Shown one piece after another: positions 46,630-58,429 of a stretch of DNA of 64,000 nucleotides (its first letter is position 1; the number at the start of each line of letters is the position of its first letter). This stretch comes from Phytoseiulus persimilis. Lineage: Eukaryota > Arthropoda > Arachnida > Mesostigmata > Phytoseiidae. The translations under genes were made by a program, and so were the position numbers. The notes below the pieces were generated by a model. The model was not told the DNA's origin and did not search any database. It saw only the letters and a list, made by a program, of their open reading frames with translations. Where the stretch lies: assembly GCA_037576195.1 (NCBI GenBank), contig CM075101.1:53382001-53446000 (forward strand). The letters are read 5' to 3'.

Positions 46630-49107
46630 ATGCCACTGGAGGAACATTACGAGTCATTAGAGCTCGCGAACGCAGACACGGTGTGACTGATGCATCATTT
46701 CTGACCATTTCAATTCAGGTTCTCCTGCTGATATCATTGCAATGTGTTCGTGTGTCGCCCGCGTCCCATGATGTACCGCTCGTACCACAGAGCCGGAATT
46801 TCCCCGATGAAGTGGGTAATCATATTCCGCGTAAAGGTTCGCATGCCACGCATCTGCTTCAAAACGAGAGATTCCTCACGAAGACACAGGCGAAAGGGAA
46901 CATAGCAACAACATTGCTCCGGAATTTCGATACTCGTGAAATAAAGGTTGTCTACTTACCGACCTCAATCGAAGATCAAGGAGTGGACCAGCCTCTGCTT
47001 GCAAGAAAGAGCTCAGGATCGGAGACTACAAGAGGTTAGTTCGAACAGCATTGATATAGTCATCGCCTCAATGGGGCGGTGGCGTGAGGCTAGGCAAAGA
47101 TCGTTGAAGATCATTTCTTCGAAGGCAAGAATCTACTGAAACATACTCGCAAGCCAACCGACGCATCGATCCCCGTCATTATTATCGAACGACACATCGG
47201 ATATCAGATCCCGGGCTCCAGCTCGCCCAAAGAACCCACATCAGAGGACACGGATGAACCTGAGTCGAACGTTAGATTCTTCCCACACCCGATCTCGGAT
47301 CCCTCGACGAGAGATGACGTAAGTGACCGTGAGCAAGTCACTGAGAAATATGGTCATGGGGTGGAGTTTTACACCGAACTACCACCCGAAGTTCCCCCGC
47401 CATATCATGGTCAGGGCGAGTATCGGAGACGTTACGCCGAGGTCGATCACTCAATCGTGCTCCGGAGAGACTCTCCGAGCGACTCCCGCTCTGAGCAACG
47501 TGCAACCTCTCCGAAGAACACAGGAATTTTCGTCAAGGCTGGACGCGTCCTGAGCGAAGGAAATGGTGAGTGTGTTCAGCCGCGATGGGAAGAAGCGATG
47601 TCCGCCGCCAACTGAGACTTCGTTCTCGGATCTCAGGTGGATTCCTGTTCGTGGCGAGGACCTCCTGTTCAGATGGTCGATTCGAGCTCCCGCCGAATAC
47701 TTCAGATTCTCGCGCAGAGTGAGATTCCGATTCGTGAATTATTTTCTCCGAAATATCCTGTGACGATGGAAAACAAGGAGCGTTTCCTGATGCGCTCAGT
47801 AGATATTCTACGGGGAAGAAATGTGGTAGGGGGCTCGGAATTGAGCGAGGTTATTGAACCCACGAACAGACGCGATTTATAGGTTGGGATCAAAAGGATC
47901 AACGGAGGACACCGGTGTTCTGGACCCGGAGATGATCAAAGCTCTTATAAGCCTTCCTCTTGATTTCATGAAGGTCTGGATTCCCCATCGTCCAGAGGGC
48001 GCTTCAAACTCGGTGACCATTCGAGAGAATCTACGCGTGATGATATTTCGCCGCTCCAGATCTTGATCAAGCCTTCAGAAAGCCTCTCCACCAAGCAGAG
48101 GTGAGCCCTCTATGACAGGAACCTCAAGAGTCACCAATCGGCGACCTGGGCCGTACAATCGTCATGATCGCGAATACGAGATGATGGAGCAAGGGGAGTG
48201 GGACAGGTTCGGCTAATGAGCCGAATGGTCCGACAAGCTCCAAAAGGGCACAGACCTGCCGTCGACACGCGTAGTCCGATTCGAGAACGAAGCTCCACGG
48301 TGCTGATGAGAAAAAACGGGGATCCGAGCTTGATTTCGAATCGCCACTGACTCGACAGCTCCAGTCTGATCGCGGCTAATCCGAAAAGAAGCTCGAGAGG
48401 AAACTAACCTCCAGAATTTTTCCGCGACCCCAAGAAAAGAAACTATCAGCGATTGAATTTCAGCGGTTCTGGCTCTCAACTCTCCTCGGTAGGTATGGTT
48501 CTGGACGCAGAGCTTGACCATGTAACAAGACCTGAAGGATACGCATTACAGGTTTGAAGCTTTCTCGCTGGACCGGGGCAGCTTCTTCGGAGGCGAGAAC
48601 GCAGTGACGAGTTCTCCCGTCATCGGAACGGATAGGGCCGATGTCCGAGAGCGGCCTTCTCGAGGAGCTCCGGGACGGTCACTGGCACATCCGGAACAAG
48701 TGCCGAACGATCCTGAAATCGAGACGCTTGTATCTATCCCGGATGACTTCATTCACAGAGGCGGCTTCTTCAGAGAGGTCGCCGAACCTCCAGGTCGCCG
48801 AATAACACCGAGCGTTCCCAAACCCGCCGGATTCTCCAATCATGCTACGGTTGCAAACAAACCCGTTGTGAATCCTCTCACAGGATGGGTCCAAACTCCG
48901 GCTGTGCGTTCTCGTGTCGGTGAATGGCCGTCAGTGTCTGATCTCACTCCGGAACCCGTTCCGAAGCTAGAAGAAGCGCTCCCCACGACCCGTCGGCGGA
49001 AAGAGTCCGCACTGAAAGTATCGAAAAGAGGTGAGGCAAAACATGGATGGACGATTCCCATGCATCCGCATGAGAATTTTCCGGCTGTCCCACCATTCAA
49101 CTTCTGA
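46630..49107 (+). CDS. Unrecognised multi-exon gene, probable secreted proline-rich protein
   Basis: Exons joining in phase: 46630-46680 (tentative start), 46719-47034, 47125-47565, 47637-47718, 47883 to about 48034, 48079-48206, 48552-49107, giving roughly 580 aa. Exon 2 starts with VLLLISLQCVRVSPASHD, a hydrophobic run and an SPA-type cleavage site, suggesting a signal peptide; the first exon gives an unusual N-terminus and is the least certain. The rest is polar, Pro/Ser/Arg-rich and without Cys-rich or known domains: YTELPPEVPPPYHGQGEYRR, DPEMIKALISLPLDF, REYEMMEQGEWDRFEAFSLD, DPEIETLVSIPDDFIHRGGF, and the end HPHENFPAVPPFNF. The DPE(M/I)xxLxSxPxDF motif occurs twice, in exons 5 and 7. 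The donor of exon 5 has three options in the same phase. I know no family with these features; a cuticle, cement or saliva protein would be a guess. Confidence 0.7.
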
Positions 49108-50404
49108 GGAACACGAGGCCTTACCCCTTGCCATTATCTCCTGACCCGAGCAGGCCACCAACTGAAACCCTGGTCATCACTAGGGTTTGCAAAAGCCCGC
49201 ATTTTCAGGACCGCAACGCCGCGGACTATGAATTTTGGCAGGTTACCGCAATAGAAAGTCCGCAAATCAAGGAAGCTCGCCCCAGGAATACTGACCATCA
49301 GTGATTGTTAGCGGAGTTTGGTGATAGTTATCCTAATAGTTACAGTAATGATGGTTGATCCGCGGGCTTTTGCGGTTCAAGCTCGCGGTCCTGGAAATGC
49401 CGGCTGTTGCAAACCCTAGTCATTCCATTGTCAGTCAAGTTTTGTATAACCGATGGGAGCGCGGTATGAAGGCATGGGCGGAAAACTCGAACGTATCCCG
49501 ACTGTACCTCGTGCTTCCGAGTAGCACTCTCTGTGGATGATATGAAAGAATCCATCACCAAGCCGGAGGTGATGCGGGCTGCGAGTGGGAGCAATCATTC
49601 CTTAACGTGACCTCCAGCGTCAGTCGAAGTGCTTTTTGAGGCAATCGCAATCATCCTACTTTCTCGGCTTCACTTCCAGGTTGGCGTCAACATTCTCGAC
49701 AACCGTCATGGACTATCGCTGGAGCTCGTTCCCGGAACGCACTGAGTCAGGTCGTGTCGAACCGAGAGGGACGGAAAAAAACTGAACACAAAACGAGCGA
49801 CGATTGGCGATGGCAATCAGCCATGAGCACGCTCCACGATTGAAACGGAATTAATCCATCCATCTCCCCGTCCATAAAACATTTATGTTCGCCGATCTGA
49901 ATAGTGACTTATCACCCACTCCTTTCGAGAAGCATATCCCTTCATCCCTGAGGGCTCTGACGAGTTCCGGTGAACACTTCCCGGGTTCCCCTCGATCTTG
50001 AGTGAATCTGTCCGAGTCAAATCGGTAGGATTTCAGAAAGAGCCTGCGACGGCTTCGAAGGAGGAAGGAGAGATCCAATCTTGCGGGTGTCATTCAGTGC
50101 CGACGAAATGGGAGCATCGAACACGGGTTCGCCTATATTCCTCCTTATCACCCAAACTGTTTTTTCTTCGAATAATCTTTCAAATCATTCGCTGCCTCCA
50201 CTCTCCCCAATTAACACTCCCCTCAGAGTCCAGAGGATCCCAGTTGCTATACCTACCTGAGACCATCACGCACTTCGTTTGTTTCGATTGCTCAACGCAA
50301 GTTCCTTCAGCCCAATTCAGTCTACTTGCCGCGGTCTGATGCCGAAATTATTTGATTGATTGAAAAGACTGACTGTTCCCCTCAATCGAAACCAGTTACA
50401 CCAG
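49108..50404. other. Intergenic, no gene seen
   Basis: Between the secreted-protein gene (plus) and the 3' end of polyhomeotic (minus). No splice-supported exon. It includes an AT-rich patch (ATATATACATATACATAT, about 50434-50451). Confidence 0.45.
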
Positions 50405-50410
50405 TTTATT
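50405..50410 (-). terminator. AATAAA poly(A) signal of polyhomeotic
   Basis: AATAAA on the minus strand, about 140 bp after the polyhomeotic stop codon. Confidence 0.55.
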
Positions 50411-50548
50411 GTAGCAATGGATGAATACATTCATATATACATATACATATTGTAGTCTCTGAAGGTATCCCCCATACATATCAAACCGGCATGTATTGGG
50501 ATATCCAAATTCTGTGTGTGGCTCTTGCGTGACTGTCATCTTATGCAT

Positions 50549-52372
50549 TCACGGAAGCATTTGGTCCAGACGAACGGAAATCTTTGTGGCCGGACCCAAC
50601 TTCATGTTTTTAATCCTTTCGAAGTTCTCTTCTTTCAAAATGAGCAGTGCCTCACCGTCAATTTCTTGAGCCCGGAACTCTTCGGCGTAGGCAGCACATC
50701 CGGGTATGCTATTTATGAACTCGAAAACCTCTTGTACGTTCCATGACTTGGGAACTTTTCCGGATTTCTCGACTTTGGGAGTTTCGAGGGGTCGCTGCGG
50801 GGTGACTTCATTCGTACACGGCTCCTGCTGAGATCGTTTGTCAGCGTCCGGGACAGGGAGTGCATCTCCAACCTGAGGATGGAAAACTTGCATCAGATAC
50901 CCGGGAAAGAGGAGATGAATACAGTCAAGTCGTCTAACCTCCTTGATCTTGGTTCTCGAGTTCTGGGAGTTTTCCGTTAGCTGTGAGCTCGATTTCGAGT
51001 GGCATATCACAAGCTATCGAATGATTCGCCGGAACATGAGAAAAAGTTGACATGCTGCCCTTGGAAGAGCAACTGTTTCGGGCTAAGAGTTCGCGAGAGT
51101 CCATCAGGCTGTCAGGTAACAAGAAAATGATCCCAGAACTAACCCTCTCGTGATTTTGAGCTGCGGTCTCGGTTTCCGGATGGGATGAGTCGCTGGCATT
51201 TTCGACCTTCCGCTTTCTCTCTTTATCTGTTCCGAAAAGAGTTTCGTGCTCCCGACGCAATACATCGGATAGAAGGGCTCTTCTGCTGACCGGAAACGGC
51301 GTAGGTCCCTCACGGATGACGTATCCTGGTGGAGAGAGATTTTTAAAAGGCAATGTCACAAATTTCCGTGCCCGTAAGCTATTGGTATGGGTGATACCAT
51401 AAGGTATATTCACCATCGATTATGTGAGTGAGGATCTCGGATGCCTCCTCCATCTCTGGTGCCTCCCCGCCTTCCTGGGGGAATGGCGCAGCTATCGCTG
51501 GAGATGTGCTCATCTCGGGCTCCGGCATGTCAGGTAAGGTTACCTGTGAGAAATGCGAAAGACTCCCTTAGGAATCAAGCAGGAATTTCATTCTTTCCGG
51601 TGGACGGGCAGACCCGGTATCTCCTCCAGCGTGGAATGTGTCAGAATCTGTTATCAGATAATTTCCCGGGGGAGATCATTGTACTCAACACACCACGGTC
51701 ACTCGCGGCGGCATGGGTGAGATGCTGGCGTCCATGGGAGATACAGTGGCGACGGGCAACATATTTTGAGGTTCAGTTATCGGTGCTACGACCCTTATTG
51801 CATTATCCTGAGCACTCAATTCCTGTTTCTGGACTTCGTCAACTGCCGCTCCCTTGAGTTCGACTCCGCCGGACGCGGCAGGCAATTGCAGAGCTGACGA
51901 GGGAGGCAATGAAGGTCCGCGGGGAGCGCGATTCGGCGGTCCAGGCCCTAGGGCAGTTTTCATTCCAACAGGAATCTGGTGTTGCGGCTGTGGCTGCAAA
52001 GGAATAAATGAACGTTACGAGGACGAGCGACCGGAGAGCAGGCTGCTCATATGGAGAACTCATAAACTTTCACTTACCGTTGGTGGTCGAGGCATCCTGT
52101 TCACGGCTTGGATGAGCGGGGTTTGCACGGCGGTTGTCATGATGTGGTTTCCGGCTTGTACCTGGGAATGAGGACATGTTTCAGCTCCTTGTTTTTCGTG
52201 CTAGCTTCGGAACTTGGTGCTTCCTTCAGGAAGCCTGGCGCGATTGTGCGTCTTACCGTTATTTGACCTGTTTGAGGAATATGGGAATTGGGAAGAAGTG
52301 GCGTTTGCGTGAGAGGAAGTTGTACAGGGAGCTGTTGGGCTGCTTGCTGCTGCGGCTGCGGGGTATGTTGTC

Positions 52373-52412
<40 letters not shown>

Positions 52413-52440
52413 TTGTTGTTGTTGCTGTTGTTGTTGTTGT

Positions 52441-52529
<89 letters not shown>

Positions 52530-54197
52530 CTGTTGTTGTTGCTGCTGCTGGTGATGCTGCATCTGTTGATGAGCTTGTTGCTGTGCGAGTTGTTGAGATT
52601 GTTGTTGCTGAGACGACTGCTGTTGCTGTTGGGCAGTGCTCGGAGGGTTTGGAATGTGCAGGGTGGGCGTCGATTGATTCAGAGCAGAAGTTCCAACCAG
52701 AGTTTGTGGACTCACATTATGCACAACGTTCGGCAGGACGCCGGGCACGGAGGAAACTTGTTGGTTCATTTGCTGGAAAGTCGAATGCGAGTTACAAGAG
52801 GCTCTCCATCTCCGAGTGCTCCGTATACATGAACTCGCTTAGCGCGACATACTTGCGAAGGCTGCAGCGACTGCTGCACTTGCATAGGTTGAAGTTGTTG
52901 TTGTTGTTGAGCAGTGGCGCTCTGGATGTACACGTTGCCGTCAGGTTGACGGATGAGAATCGGCGACTGGAGCAAAGAATTCCCTTGCAGTTGGCCCGCC
53001 CATGAGATCCCGGAACCGAACGCGTTGAATGTTTGCAGTGGACTGATGATCTGAGGTTGTCCCAACACAGACTGGCCACCGGTAGTGATCAATGATTGTG
53101 AAGGTCCCTGATTGATGTGACGGTACGGCGAGTTCTGCATACCGGTGATTTGGAGTTGGCCTTGAGCGCCTTTCTGTTGTCCCATGAATTTCTGCTGAGC
53201 GCCTTTCTGATTTGTCTGCGCTTGCATACTTGATGAGACCATGCTCCCCTGAGGAATAACTCCCAGAGGACTGTAGAACAACGTTTGACCATTGCTATTC
53301 TGCTGCGTAACGAATTGAGTTTGGGGATGCCCTGTGATGATCGATTGGCCCTGGCCTGTCACGATTTGCTGATTGGATTGAGACCTCTGCGGCATGTTTT
53401 GAACTTTGTTCGATCCAGCTTGACTTGTCACCACACCGTTTTTAGCCTGGTTCTGGCTCAAGCCCTGCTTGTTATCGCTACTCTGGGACATCTTCTGGGT
53501 TGGATTTTGAACTACTGTTATGCCTTGGCCCAGAGCTGCTTGTTGAAGCGTCAACCCACCGGCTGATGAAAGGAGCACTTGCTGTTGTCCCGCAGGGTAA
53601 AGTGATTGTATGTATGCTCCGGCGTTCAATTGACCCTGTGGGAGCATCGACATCTGCGAAGGGAACTACGCGCAGGGACAAGTTAGAACACCAGCAGAAC
53701 TCGACAGAGTTTGAGAATGGACTCCTTTCCATAAACTCAGCAGAGAAAAGGTCTAACCTGCAATCCACTCTGAGCCATGGTTTGGAGCATAGTTGGCTGC
53801 TGAACCATACTTCCAACGGAGGACACAACAGCTGATGTGAATTGGAGCGTATTCGCGCTTGTCGGCTGATGTTGGGATGTGACAACCAATTGATTCGAAG
53901 GGGCAGGTGAACTTGTCAAGTGCGGACTGGGCGATGGATGCGGGGGCGTAGTACCAACCGTCGGGAGATTCGGGGTCGTGGGCGCAGGGGACTCTGGAGG
54001 AGCCATCTGAGGACTCATCGTTGCTTGTTGGGAAATAACTGAAGATTGGCGGAAAGTAATTAGCTTGTACGTCAGAAGTCCCCTTCGTGTGGCTCGTTTG
54101 GTATGAGAAACGGGTTTCACAAACTATCCTCGATCCTTAAGAACTCACCGAAGCTTGTTTGAGGAGCCCCGGAGCTGTTTGAATTGGGCAGATTCAT
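50549..54197 (-). CDS. ph: Polyhomeotic, PRC1 Polycomb subunit
   Basis: Nine coding exons: 54149-54197, 53758-54038, 52853-53653, 52257-52772, 52078-52161, 51703-51993, 51414-51543, about 50939-51325, about 50549-50886 (about 958 aa). The N-terminal two thirds is Gln/Ser/Pro-rich and disordered, including 59 consecutive Gln. The HD1 homology domain spans an intron: EILTHIIDG then YVIREGPTPFPVSR, as in the human ILTHVIEGFVIQEGAEPFPV. The C-terminus is a SAM domain (SWNVQEVFEFINSIPGCAAY then EIDGEALLILKEENF then NMKLGPATKISVRL), which in Ph/PHC forms head-to-tail polymers that cluster PRC1. Between HD1 and SAM, where family members have an FCS (CxxC...FCSxxC) zinc finger, none of the three frames shows one. 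Exons 1-7 are firmly phased; the join of exons 8-9 has two alternatives (acceptor at 50886 or 50872). Start is MNLPNSNSSGAPQTSF, chosen because it precedes a GTGAGT donor. Confidence 0.92.
52374..52550 (-). repeat. Poly-glutamine tract in polyhomeotic
   Basis: 59 uninterrupted Gln codons, written as a mix of CAA and CAG rather than pure CAG. This lies in the fourth coding exon. Mixed codons usually slow strand slippage, so the length may be old and selected or tolerated. Confidence 0.9.
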
Positions 54198-54907
54198 TGC
54201 AATTGCTGAAAAACGGATCTTTGAATTTTACAGTCTCACCGGGTCATGAGCGGATGCTGATAGGGTGCAAAACGACTGAATGATATCACACACCAGAGTT
54301 TCCAGTTAGCGTAAGAATTGAGATGACTTACGTTCTGATGGAAATTCCCAGCTCGATCGTCCTAGCTAACTGTCGGTGGGGTTAATGGAAGTCTAAAAGT
54401 TACCAACTGTCATTGACTGAGGCACTGTGTTCACGCCGGGTAAATTACACTCAGCGACCGCACGAACAAGATGCGCCTCCTCCTCGGAACCAGCATTAAA
54501 GTATGCTCATGTATGATACGTTCACACTCTAATAGCGGCCGAAGCCAAGGAGCTGTTGGCGTGTTTGTTTATGTGTCGCGGCGCGGCAGCAGCGGCTCTC
54601 CCAGGTCTTAAGGCAAGCGGCAATTCCTGGCGAGGTACCGTCTTATTCGACTCATCAATTCGGTCGGTAATGGCACGAACACGTCAAAGTAAGCGACAAG
54701 TTTCCATCGTATCATTCGTTAACCACCGTGATCCGTTTGTAGTTTCCCCCGTACTTTGAAGTTTCCCCCAGACGAGAGAGGGGAACATTGGCGCCAAATT
54801 TGAATACCTCTTCCGCTTCAGCCTCAAATAGGGGCCTCACACAGCCCATCTGGGCGTCCTAGGAATGAACGCAACCTATTCCACATCGACACACTTGGCT
54901 CAATGTC
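54198..54907. promoter_or_regulatory. Upstream region of polyhomeotic
   Basis: 5' UTR and promoter of the minus-strand polyhomeotic gene. A GC-rich patch at 54540-54600 (near GTCGCGGCGCGGCAGCAGCG) may be the promoter core. No coding exon is supported. Confidence 0.4.
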
Positions 54908-55660
54908 AGGTTATACGGAAGTACTCAACGATGATGAATGACAGCCAATCCTGCTTCATAGCCCTCCAGTGCGGGAGATCAATGGTGAACTCATGTAAAC
55001 GGCGACGAATATAGTCATCGCTGTCGACAGCGATCATGACACAGTGCCAGCAGCAATCACCTGAGGAGCTGGTTTCGGGAAGAGAGCGCCAAGCATGGTC
55101 CAGAGGAAGGACTTTGGACATATCGACGACTCAGAGCGTGGCGACAGAGGGAGACACTCGACCCCGACCCCTCGAGCAGCCATATGCGGCGCGACAAGTA
55201 GCAGAAAACTCGACCGTCTACCGGAGAAACCCCGATAACGGCCGAGCACCTTCCTTTTGAAAGGACGTTCCGCACATCTGTGGAACCGTCACGCTCGGTC
55301 CATGGCCGGGTTTTACGGGAGTACGCAACGATTGCGAGAGACGACAGACGCTGCTTCAGAATCTCCGAGTTCGAGAGATCAATGGTAAACGCATATCGTC
55401 AACGATTGCGAATACAGTCGACAGCGATCATGACACTGATTATGAGAGGTACCTAAACCGCTTGTTTGGAGGGAAGAGCTCCAATCGTGGTGATGAAGAA
55501 CTTCAAACATCGCGACGATTTAGTATGAGCTTAGCAGCGGGGAAAGACATTGGAGCCCTAGCTCTCGCGAAACCATGCAGCACGACAAGGCCGAAGAGAC
55601 TCGACAAGACCGTCGACCGAAAAAAACGAATACCGGCTGAAGCATTCTCCTGAGCATGAA
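54908..55660. repeat. Diverged direct duplication, period about 400 bp
   Basis: Two tandem copies, about 54908-55260 and 55305-55660, align along their length: TTATACGGAAGTACTCAACG vs TTTTACGGGAGTACGCAACG, GAGATCAATGGTGAACTCAT vs GAGATCAATGGTAAACGCAT, and GTCGACAGCGATCATGACAC in both. On the minus strand they share a translated stretch (MIAVD ... FTIDL ... IVEY/IVAY), so the unit may once have been coding. The unit is not a transposon family I recognise. Confidence 0.75.
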
Positions 55661-56939
55661 AGGAGGTGAGCAGAACGACACTTGCTCCCACCGACTTCGA
55701 TAGGTGAGAATCTCTGCGATTCATGGAACCACTTCCGACCTGGGAAGGGACGGAGTTTCAATAAGGATCTTGCGGGAAAAACACGTGCGGTATCCTGGCT
55801 CTGGGTGAACTCAGTAGTGCTCGGACCTCCCTCCGTCCGCAGAGGTCGTCGATGGACGAAACGCCAGTTGCTGGAATGGGTCACACAACCTACAACGTCC
55901 CCAAACCTCATCTTGGACCCGCCCAGAGAATGATTCGAGAGAATTCACCTTGAAAACCAATGGTCCTCGCACCGGTTCGTCGCAGGGCGTCGCGAACACC
56001 ATTTTGAACAGATTTGGATTGGATTGGATTTATTTGATCTCTCATATACATCATATGAACCCATTTTATTACAAGAGTGAGCTGAATTGTAGTCACAGAT
56101 ATTGTCTCTCCCAGTTCATTAGGGTGCTTTTCGTCCCCCGTGGGACTGCCTAGGTTGTGTACGGCGAAAGTCCGATGGGTCCATTTTCTTTATCCTTACT
56201 TGTGGTCTATCTGGCATCGAACGAGCTCCAGCCTAGTGCACCTTCCGTGAACCTTCACCTTTCGCTGGCTATGGTGGAGTGTGGTATGCCAAGGGCCCAC
56301 CGTCCCGCCTCTCTTCGCCTGACCTCGATGTGGTTTCTTGGTCTCTTTTGCATGCTTATCACTGAGTTGCAATATGTGAGTTGAGGGACTGCTGTGACTC
56401 TCCAGAGAAAGGGTCTCGGCAGTTCCCAGGCACTTTTTGCCTTGGATCGGGGATTCGGATGAGATATATTGTTGCGGGTACCCCATCCCAAGAGAACACT
56501 TTCTGTCCAGTCGGCGGGCTGCTAGCTGCCTTGGTTTTTTTTATAGCATGAAACATCTTCTGGACCGATGGAAACTGAGCGAGATTTGGAAACTTAAAAT
56601 GCTCATATCTCCGTTATCTAAAGGAGTTCAGAGCTCTCACAGTGGGTTTTGGGAAGCTCGTGAATCCAGCTTTCCGATGCGTTCTCCAGAGTTTCTCCAC
56701 GATCAATTTGAATACCTTCAAAATGACCAACTTCGAAGTGAATGTTTCTAACCAACTTCCTGGAGGTTGGCCACTTTCTAGTTTGAGCCATATTATGCTC
56801 CCCTTCAGTGCGAGCAAAATGAGATTGACAGATATTAAATAAAAATAAATAATGAAAAATAAAAAAATAAAATTAAAATATTTGGGGGTCAAGGTTAAAA
56901 AACTGAATAAACTGTCGTTGGTCACCCTGAATTCATCGA
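55661..56939. other. No gene seen
   Basis: No splice-supported coding sequence. An A/T-rich patch of AAATAAAAATAAATAATGAA type lies at 56838-56882 next to the LINE remnant. Confidence 0.4.
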
Positions 56940-58094
56940 ATTTGATGCTTACACCGTTCGAGGGTTTCTTCTTCTAGGCCGCATTTGAGGCACGTCGTGT
57001 CGATGTCTTTGTATTTCGACCATTATTTCTGGTCTGTACGCATCCCGCTCTTGATGTGAGTTGCGGGACAGCGGTGGCGTTCCGAAGAATTGTGGAGACT
57101 TCGAAACGGTGAAAGCTATAGAGTGTTCTCGTATTGAGTCTCTGCATCGCCTTGTTCTGTTATTCGCATCCCTTGTATACTCAGGTCTCGATTCTGAATA
57201 TGAGTCGCGGGTGGTCGAGAGAAAATCTATATGCCGCTCTTTTGAGGATTGAATTGATGGATCGGGCGTCTCCAAATTCTGTTGTTACGTCCTGAAGGGT
57301 TTCCATATCCTTCCATTCGTTTGCCATCAGAGCAATGTCGTCGGCAAACATCAGGCCAGGGACCGTGAAGTATTTTTTGCCCTCTCACGTCCCAGAAATT
57401 GTATTTTTTTCGCGAATCCAAAGCTAATCTCTTCTGGGAGAAGTTGTTGCTCGAGATCCGTGAAGTACAGGCTGAAGAGAATCGGAGATAGAGTACATCC
57501 CTGACGAAGTCTAGCGGCCTCGATTGCCGTTGTTAAAACATTCCCCTCAACCCGGCGGTCTTTCCTAAACCCATTCTGCATCTCAGATAGTTGGTTCGTT
57601 CTCGTTGCCCATTCTCGTATGTTTTTTCCCAGTATTCTGATGAATACTCGATATAATACATCGGATCGGTCGATGGGTGATGGGTCTGTGTGTGGTAGGG
57701 TTTTCTTTCGTTGAGATTGTTCCTCAAGAAGAGAGACCCAATCCGTCGGTATCTTATCGGGTGCAATGGCAGAATTCACGGAGATCCTCGCCGAGGTGGT
57801 TTTCACCTCCAAGCCTGTTGTCACAAGATTAGCTCGTGGTCTCGACAGGGAGCGTCCATCCCCACGTTTAGGATCATCCTTCACTGCCTTCTCGCTTCTT
57901 CCACGCCAATTCCAGTGTCTGGCTCCCTTCCATGCACGAATGTGTCCGTTTCCGCGTCTCGAAAGTCGTGATATTCCGGGCGAGAGTATTTTCTTTCTCG
58001 TGTCTACAGTGATGAGTTTCGTATTTTTGGTCATCGCAGTTCGGAGGGTTGTCACCAGATCCCTGTAGGTGACCGACTTCGTTGATCCGACCAA
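56940..58094 (-). mobile_element. LINE remnant, RT with internal deletion
   Basis: On the minus strand: an RT start region (IAPDKIPTDWVSLLEEQ, NGFRKDRR), then RQGCTLSPILFSLYFTDLEQ (the RQGCPLSP motif), then in a shifted frame GLMFADDIALMANEWKDMET with the catalytic FADD intact, and near the end CLKCGLEEETLERC. Between NVLTTAIEAA and RQGCTL the motif-A segment (DxxKAFD) is missing, an internal deletion of perhaps 40-50 codons. Frameshifts and stops make it non-functional. It differs from the LINE at 43 kb. Confidence 0.75.
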
Positions 58095-58147
58095 AGCTTC
58101 CAGTTCACCTGTTGCTGTTCCCGCTGCTTCCTCACCAGACCGAGGAC

Positions 58148-58429
58148 CTAACGTGGGACTTCCTCCGATGTAGGAGTAGCTTGAATCGCCGGTGTTAGCT
58201 CAGGGTCCGCCTCCATACCCCCTGACACGATCAGCCCGAGGAACTTGACTCCTGGTGGAGCGGAGGTGCACTTCCCGAGCTCCAATCGAGATTCCCACTC
58301 TTGGAGCATGTCGTGAAGACGTCGCCCATGAGAGGTAGGGTCTAATGCCATGACGAGAATGGCGTCCAGATACACCAGGGCTCCGTGTGAGCCAGCCAGA
58401 GCCTGTTTGAGGGGTCCCTGGAAAATCAT
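58148..58429 (-). mobile_element. Ty3/gypsy reverse transcriptase fragment
   Basis: Minus-strand frame with PLKQALAGSHGALVYLDAIL then SHGRRLHDMLQEWESRLELG KCTSAP GVKFLGLIVSGGMEADPE, matching the gypsy RT pattern YLDDIL...H...L..VL..L......KC.F....V.FLG. The second Asp of the YLDD active site is Ala (YLDA), so it would be inactive. It may be a second piece of the element at 59600-59836, or a separate copy. Confidence 0.75.

Noticed and set aside
52176..52832. Plus-strand poly-leucine and poly-cysteine open frames across 52.3-52.6 kb
   Set aside because: They are the antisense readings of the poly-glutamine tract in polyhomeotic (CAG/CAA read as CTG/TTG or TGC/TGT).
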